Below are positions 5,487-8,562 of a stretch of 8,562 nt of DNA, piece by piece (the stretch's first letter is position 1; the number at the start of each line of letters is the position of its first letter). The position numbers and the translations under genes are program-made. Location: assembly GCA_905372445.1 (NCBI GenBank), contig CAJPPF010000095.1, positions 1 through 8,562 on the forward strand, written 5' to 3'. The notes under the pieces were generated by a model. That model did not search any database and was not told the origin of the DNA. It worked only from the letters and a program-made list of their open reading frames with translations. Source of the stretch: an uncultured Prevotella sp. (lineage in GTDB: Bacteria > Bacteroidota > Bacteroidia > Bacteroidales > Bacteroidaceae).

Positions 5487-5807
5487 TTAATCAAAGCCCA
5501 GTTCCACTCGTGCCTCCTCGCTCATCATGCTCTTGTCCCATTCCGGTTCGAACACAAGATTTATGTTTGAGGCTTTCACCCCTTCGAGGGTGTCGAGTTT
5601 CTGTCGTACATCCTCCATGATGAAGTCGGCGGCAGGGCATCCGGGAGCTGTCAGCGTCATGTCGACATCGAGGTTGCCGTCGTCCTGAAGGTCGATCTTA
5701 TAAATAAGACCGAGACTATAGATATCGACAGGTATCTCTGGATCGTAGACTGTCTTCAGCACTTCTACTATACGTTCTTCTATATGTAATTTCTCTTCTT
5801 GTGTCAT
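5487..5807 (-). CDS. DUF59/MIP18-family Fe-S cluster assembly protein (SufT/PaaD-like)
   Basis: A 106-residue protein that is essentially one DUF59 (FeS_assembly_P) domain. The family motif YDPEIPVDIYSLGLIYKI spans about 21-38, and LTAPGCPAAD (52-61) carries the conserved C57. Members help in maturing iron-sulfur proteins; SufT, PaaD and the eukaryotic MIP18/FAM96 proteins are relatives. No sufBCD genes are visible nearby, so the exact partner is unknown. It lies 15 bp after radC and 21 bp before lpxH in the same direction, consistent with one transcript. In the domain-only length there is no sign of truncation. I leave out a gene symbol because sufT naming is not consistent in this phylum. 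Confidence 0.9.
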   Translation of the reverse strand: MTQEEKLHIEERIVEVLKTVYDPEIPVDIYSLGLIYKIDLQDDGNLDVDMTLTAPGCPAADFIMEDVRQKLDTLEGVKASNINLVFEPEWDKSMMSEEARVELGFD

Positions 5808-5822
5808 TAATGGGTATTTGTT

Positions 5823-6512
5823 TTATATTTTTCCTTCTTCTCTGTAACTGTAGTATGCACCGTCGGTGACGATGATATGGTCGAGGAAGTATATTCGCAT
5901 TACTTCACATGCTTTCTTCACCTTCTCCGTCAGTCGGTCGTCGTCGGAGCTCGGTTGCATTCCGCCGCTTGGGTGGTTGTGACACAGAGCCAGTACCGTG
6001 GCGTTGCATAGCAGGGCTTCCTTCAGAATCAGGCGTATGTCCACCGCTGTCTCGCTTATTCCTCCGTGTGAGATACGCTGCGATTTGATGAGTTTGAAGT
6101 TCTGGTTCATGAGTAGAATCCATGCTTCTTCCACGTCGAGGTCCTGCATGTGGGAGTGCATATATTTATAAATATTGAGTGCCGACCCCATGTCCTCGCG
6201 CTCGGCGGCTCTCTCACGTGCCCGTCGCTTGCCCAGCTCGCATGCTGCAAGTATTGTTATCGCTTTTGCCTCGCCGATACCATTGTAGCGCATCAGTTGC
6301 TTTATGGTCATCTTGCCAAGGGCATTAAGATTGTCGCCGCAGTCGTGTAGCACGTCCTTCATCAGTTCCACGGCGCTTTTCTTAGTGCTGCCCGAACCGA
6401 TTAGTATGGCAAGGAGCTCTGCTTTCGACAGCGTTTCGGCTCCTTGGTCGCGCATCTTCTCGCGAGGTCGGTCTTCTTCTGCCCAGTTGGCAATAGACAG
6501 TTTCTCTTCCAT
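5823..6512 (-). CDS. radC: RadC family protein (JAB/MPN+ domain, UPF0758)
   Basis: A 229-residue protein with the usual RadC layout. The N-terminal part (MEEKLSIANWAEEDRPREKM) is followed by a helix-hairpin-helix-like stretch with YNGIGEAKA near 76-84, then a JAB1/MPN+ domain from about 105. The JAMM signature is intact: CHNHPSGGMQPSSDDD gives H178, H180, S188 and D191, and E129 is a candidate for the upstream glutamate. The end, DHIIVTDGAYYSYREEG, is typical. RadC was once linked to DNA repair in E. coli, but that has not held up and the biochemical role is unclear. The start at 6512 begins the canonical N-terminus and lies 10 bp after the glycosyltransferase stop; a longer in-frame start at 6611 would overlap that gene by about 90 bp and was rejected. 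The gene is part of the operon. Confidence 0.93.
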   Translation of the reverse strand: MEEKLSIANWAEEDRPREKMRDQGAETLSKAELLAILIGSGSTKKSAVELMKDVLHDCGDNLNALGKMTIKQLMRYNGIGEAKAITILAACELGKRRARERAAEREDMGSALNIYKYMHSHMQDLDVEEAWILLMNQNFKLIKSQRISHGGISETAVDIRLILKEALLCNATVLALCHNHPSGGMQPSSDDDRLTEKVKKACEVMRIYFLDHIIVTDGAYYSYREEGKI

Positions 6513-6522
6513 CTTGACGTTG

Positions 6523-7617
6523 TCATTTATAGAAAGTCTTCTCGTATGCCTGGAATTCGTCTTTGCCTCGTATACATCGCTTCCACCATGCGGAAAGGAA
6601 TCCACTGCCATATCCTGTCAGTTGCACGAATGCAGCAGGGACGCTCAGCAGCCCCACCTTAAGGCTTCTGCTTTGTAGGCTCGAGTCAAGACATAGTAAT
6701 ATGGTGTATAATGCCAGTGGAATGAGTCCAATGATTGCCATTGTCTCACCGCGACATATATAACCGTCAGGAACTGTCGCATATTCGTTGCCACATGAGG
6801 ATAGCATCAGGTGTCCGTAAGCCATGAGCCCAAGACCGGTAAGTGCGGTCAGCGACAACAGGAAAACACCTATTGTGAACACTGCCGGCAGGAGATGTAC
6901 GAGTTTCAGTGACTCCGGGTATTTCTTATACAGGTTGATGCGTGCTATGCCGGAGTTGTAGACCTGACGCCAAAACTTCCTGAAGTCGGTGCGGCGTTTA
7001 TGCCATACCCACGCTTCGGGAAAGAGACGGCATCGGTAGCCAGCCTTGAAGATACGTATGGAGAAGTCAATGTCTTCGCCGAATCGCATCTTCGAGAATC
7101 CTTCAAGTTTGTTATAAACATCCTTGCGGATGCCCATATTGAATGAACGCGGATAGAATTTATCGAGTTTCTTCTTGCCTCCTCTTATGCCGCCGGTGGT
7201 GAAGAACGATGTCATGGAGTAGGATATCGCCTTCTGTGTGTCCGTGAATGACGGATGTGCGGTGTCTGGTCCTCCGAAGGCATCGGTGTCGCTGCGTTGC
7301 AGCTCGTCCTCTACAGCCTGAAGATACCCTTCCGGCAACACTACATCGCTGTCGAGTATCAATAAAAAAACTCCGGACGCACGCTCAGCGCCGTAGTTAC
7401 GGCTCTGACCCGGTCCGGAGTTCTTTTTCTCGAAATATTTTATATCCAGAGCATTCTCGTAGCTGAGGCACACATCCTTACAGGGGATGTTGCTTCCGTC
7501 TTCAACGATTATTACTTCGAAGTTTTTGAATGACTGATGGGTGAGGCTTTCCAAAAGCTCGCTCACCTCGTCAGGCCTGTTGTATACAGGAACGATGACG
7601 GAGAATCTTATCTGCAT
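6523..7617 (-). CDS. Family 2 glycosyltransferase with C-terminal membrane segments
   Basis: A 364-residue protein. Residues 1-230 form a GT-A fold family 2 glycosyltransferase. It begins FSVIVPVYNRPDEV, has VIIVEDGS (D40) for nucleotide binding, the DxD-like LILDSDV (D89-D91), the acceptor-site acidic pair E181/D182 in FGEDIDFSIR, and W216 in FWRQVYNSG. About three hydrophobic stretches follow (roughly 240-268, 291-310, 321-345), so it is anchored in the inner membrane and acts on its cytoplasmic side, presumably on a lipid-linked or surface glycan. Donor and acceptor cannot be read. The ATG at 7617 begins just before the first beta strand. A TTG eight codons upstream (7641) is possible but less likely in this phylum. 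It heads the block with radC 10 bp downstream, and no promoter is obvious between it and efp. Confidence 0.88.
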   Translation of the reverse strand: MQIRFSVIVPVYNRPDEVSELLESLTHQSFKNFEVIIVEDGSNIPCKDVCLSYENALDIKYFEKKNSGPGQSRNYGAERASGVFLLILDSDVVLPEGYLQAVEDELQRSDTDAFGGPDTAHPSFTDTQKAISYSMTSFFTTGGIRGGKKKLDKFYPRSFNMGIRKDVYNKLEGFSKMRFGEDIDFSIRIFKAGYRCRLFPEAWVWHKRRTDFRKFWRQVYNSGIARINLYKKYPESLKLVHLLPAVFTIGVFLLSLTALTGLGLMAYGHLMLSSCGNEYATVPDGYICRGETMAIIGLIPLALYTILLCLDSSLQSRSLKVGLLSVPAAFVQLTGYGSGFLSAWWKRCIRGKDEFQAYEKTFYK

Positions 7618-7641
7618 GCTTTGCTCTTGCTCTGGTGTCAA

Positions 7642-7851
7642 GGTCGGTCCTCGGTATCATCATTGTGATATTCTGCGACGGTTTTGTGCCATTGCAGCAG
7701 CCATGTATCGTTTTCTGACGTTTCTCTATGATTCGTCCTTTCCGACATGCTGCCCACGCTGTCCCCTCGTCAGCTTGCAAGACCACTCTGCTCGTAGGCA
7801 ACAAGTGTCAGCGGTGATGCAATGCTGAGGACCTGCCTTGGATAATAATAT
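7642..7851. other. Spacer between efp and the glycosyltransferase, no firm gene
   Basis: About 210 bp on the efp-distal side without a convincing gene. On the minus strand an ATG at 7748 opens a 36-codon frame (MSERTNHRETSENDTWLLQW and 16 further residues) that stops at 7638, 20 bp before the glycosyltransferase ATG. It is acidic, has no recognisable motif and no good ribosome site, so I do not call it. No TAnnTTTG box is seen on the minus strand. Confidence 0.35.
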
Positions 7852-7877
7852 CCCTCCCCTCGAAGAAGAAGGGAGGG
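7852..7877 (-). terminator. Possible terminator hairpin after efp
   Basis: CCCTCCC (7852-7858) and GGGAGGG (7871-7877) form a 7-bp GC-rich stem with a 12-base loop, 8 bp after the efp stop. On the minus strand it is followed by ATATTATTATCC, a poor uridine tract. It may be a weak terminator that allows read-through to the glycosyltransferase operon. Confidence 0.45.
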
Positions 7878-7885
7878 CAATGCTG

Positions 7886-8452
7886 TTATTCCTTTACACG
7901 ACCGACATAGCTGCCGTCGCGAGTGTCGACTGTGATCAGATCACCTTCGTTAATGAAGAGTGGTACGCGGATCTCAATGCCTGTCTCAAGTGTTGCCGGC
8001 TTCAGCGTGTTTGTCGCCGTGTCGCCCTTAATGCCTGGCTCGCTATGAGTGATGCGCAGATTTGTCTTGATAGGCATCTCGGCATAGAGGATCGTGCCGT
8101 CGGTAGTGTCACTTACCACGGTAAGGATGTCGTTCTCTTTCATGAATTCAAAACCTGTGATGAGGTCCTTGCTGATAGGAGCCTGCTCGTATGTCTCGAG
8201 GCTCATGAATATGTAGTCGTCACCTTCCTTGTAAAGATACTGGTAGTCGCGGTGCTCGATAACGACGTCTTCGAGTTTGAATCCTACGTTCCATGTACGC
8301 TCGAGTACTCGTCCGTCAACAACGTTCTTGAATTTACAACGCATAACGGTGTTGCCTTTTCCCGGCTTTATGTGCTGGAAATCAATACAAACCCAAATGT
8401 AACCGTCCATACGGATAGCTACGCCTTTCTTAATGTCTTCGCATCCAATCAT
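7886..8452 (-). CDS. efp: Translation elongation factor P
   Basis: A 188-residue protein of normal EF-P length. It has the N-terminal KOW-like domain (about 1-62) followed by two OB-fold domains. The domain I tip motif HIKPGKGN is present, with K32 at the position of E. coli K34, followed by TVMRCKFKNVVDGRV. The C-terminal signature region near GDTATNTLKPATLETG, running into IRVPLFINEGDLITVDTRDGSYVGRVKE, is intact. EF-P binds stalled ribosomes between P and E sites and relieves stalling at proline runs. No epmA/epmB-like modification gene is in the window, so whether K32 is modified is unknown. The start at 8452 follows an AT-rich leader and a TAACTTTG promoter box. Confidence is very high for the family. 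Confidence 0.98.
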   Translation of the reverse strand: MIGCEDIKKGVAIRMDGYIWVCIDFQHIKPGKGNTVMRCKFKNVVDGRVLERTWNVGFKLEDVVIEHRDYQYLYKEGDDYIFMSLETYEQAPISKDLITGFEFMKENDILTVVSDTTDGTILYAEMPIKTNLRITHSEPGIKGDTATNTLKPATLETGIEIRVPLFINEGDLITVDTRDGSYVGRVKE

Positions 8453-8492
8453 GTTATTATCTCTTTTATTATTACTGTTACTTTTTCAAATG

Positions 8493-8500
8493 CAAAGTTA
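8493..8500 (-). promoter_or_regulatory. Candidate -7 box (TAACTTTG) of the efp promoter
   Basis: The minus strand reads TAACTTTG, which fits TAnnTTTG and lies about 40 bp upstream of the efp ATG. Transcription would begin near 8487, giving a leader of about 35 A/T-rich bases. No clean TTTG is found 19-21 bp further upstream (TTCA is the nearest match), so the -33 element is weak. Confidence 0.55.
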
Positions 8501-8562
8501 CGAATAATCTTCGGTAAATATGAAGAAATTGCAGAAAAAGTGACTAAAAAACGTTTTATTCT

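Noticed and set aside
6513..6611. Longer RadC start
   Set aside because: It would overlap the end of the glycosyltransferase by about 90 bp, and the normal RadC N-terminus begins at 6512.
6304..6678. 124-codon + strand frame opposite radC and the glycosyltransferase
   Set aside because: It is antisense to two intact genes and has no recognisable domain.

Overview
The window looks like a chromosomal segment of a Bacteroidota bacterium, most likely Prevotella or a close relative. The evidence is a DUF6078-family protein, promoters of the Bacteroides type (TTTG, about 20 bp, TAnnTTTG) instead of -35/-10 boxes, weak Shine-Dalgarno sequences, and a housekeeping cluster of the kind seen in that phylum. 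The genus is inferred by eye, without any search.

Left part (1-1995, + strand): the 3' end of an AT-rich three-gene operon that closely matches Detocs, the 'defensive two-component system' against phages. It holds the last 103 residues of a GHKL-type histidine kinase (dtcA), a single-domain receiver (dtcB), and a receiver fused to a nucleoside-phosphorylase-like domain (dtcC). Each junction is a 4-base ATGA stop/start overlap. In described Detocs systems the kinase senses infection and phosphorylates DtcC, whose PNP domain cleaves ATP. DtcB acts as a phosphate sink that buffers accidental firing.

Middle part (1996-4697): a gene-poor, repeat-rich stretch. It contains a decayed zinc-ribbon gene resembling those next to excisionases of Bacteroides mobile elements (2245-2421). 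It also contains two copies in the same orientation of a ~195-bp element with terminal inverted repeats (2448-2643 and 4212-4405), and a 22-bp tandem array (2652-2739) ending in a palindrome. Between the two copies lie a DUF6078 gene (+), with an almost ideal Bacteroidota promoter, and a convergent gene for a secreted SGNH/GDSL hydrolase (-). The second element copy ends only 9 bp before the chosen start of the hydrolase gene.

Right part (4698-8562, - strand): ordinary core genes with higher GC. In transcription order they are efp (elongation factor P), then about 270 bp later a family 2 glycosyltransferase, radC, a DUF59/MIP18 Fe-S assembly protein and the UDP-2,3-diacylglucosamine pyrophosphatase lpxH. 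The last four are 10-21 bp apart and are probably one operon.

Overall, an acquired defence operon and mobile-element debris sit beside a conserved housekeeping block. The Detocs system is known in outline. What merits a second look is this variant, its degenerate partners, and the repeat element family.
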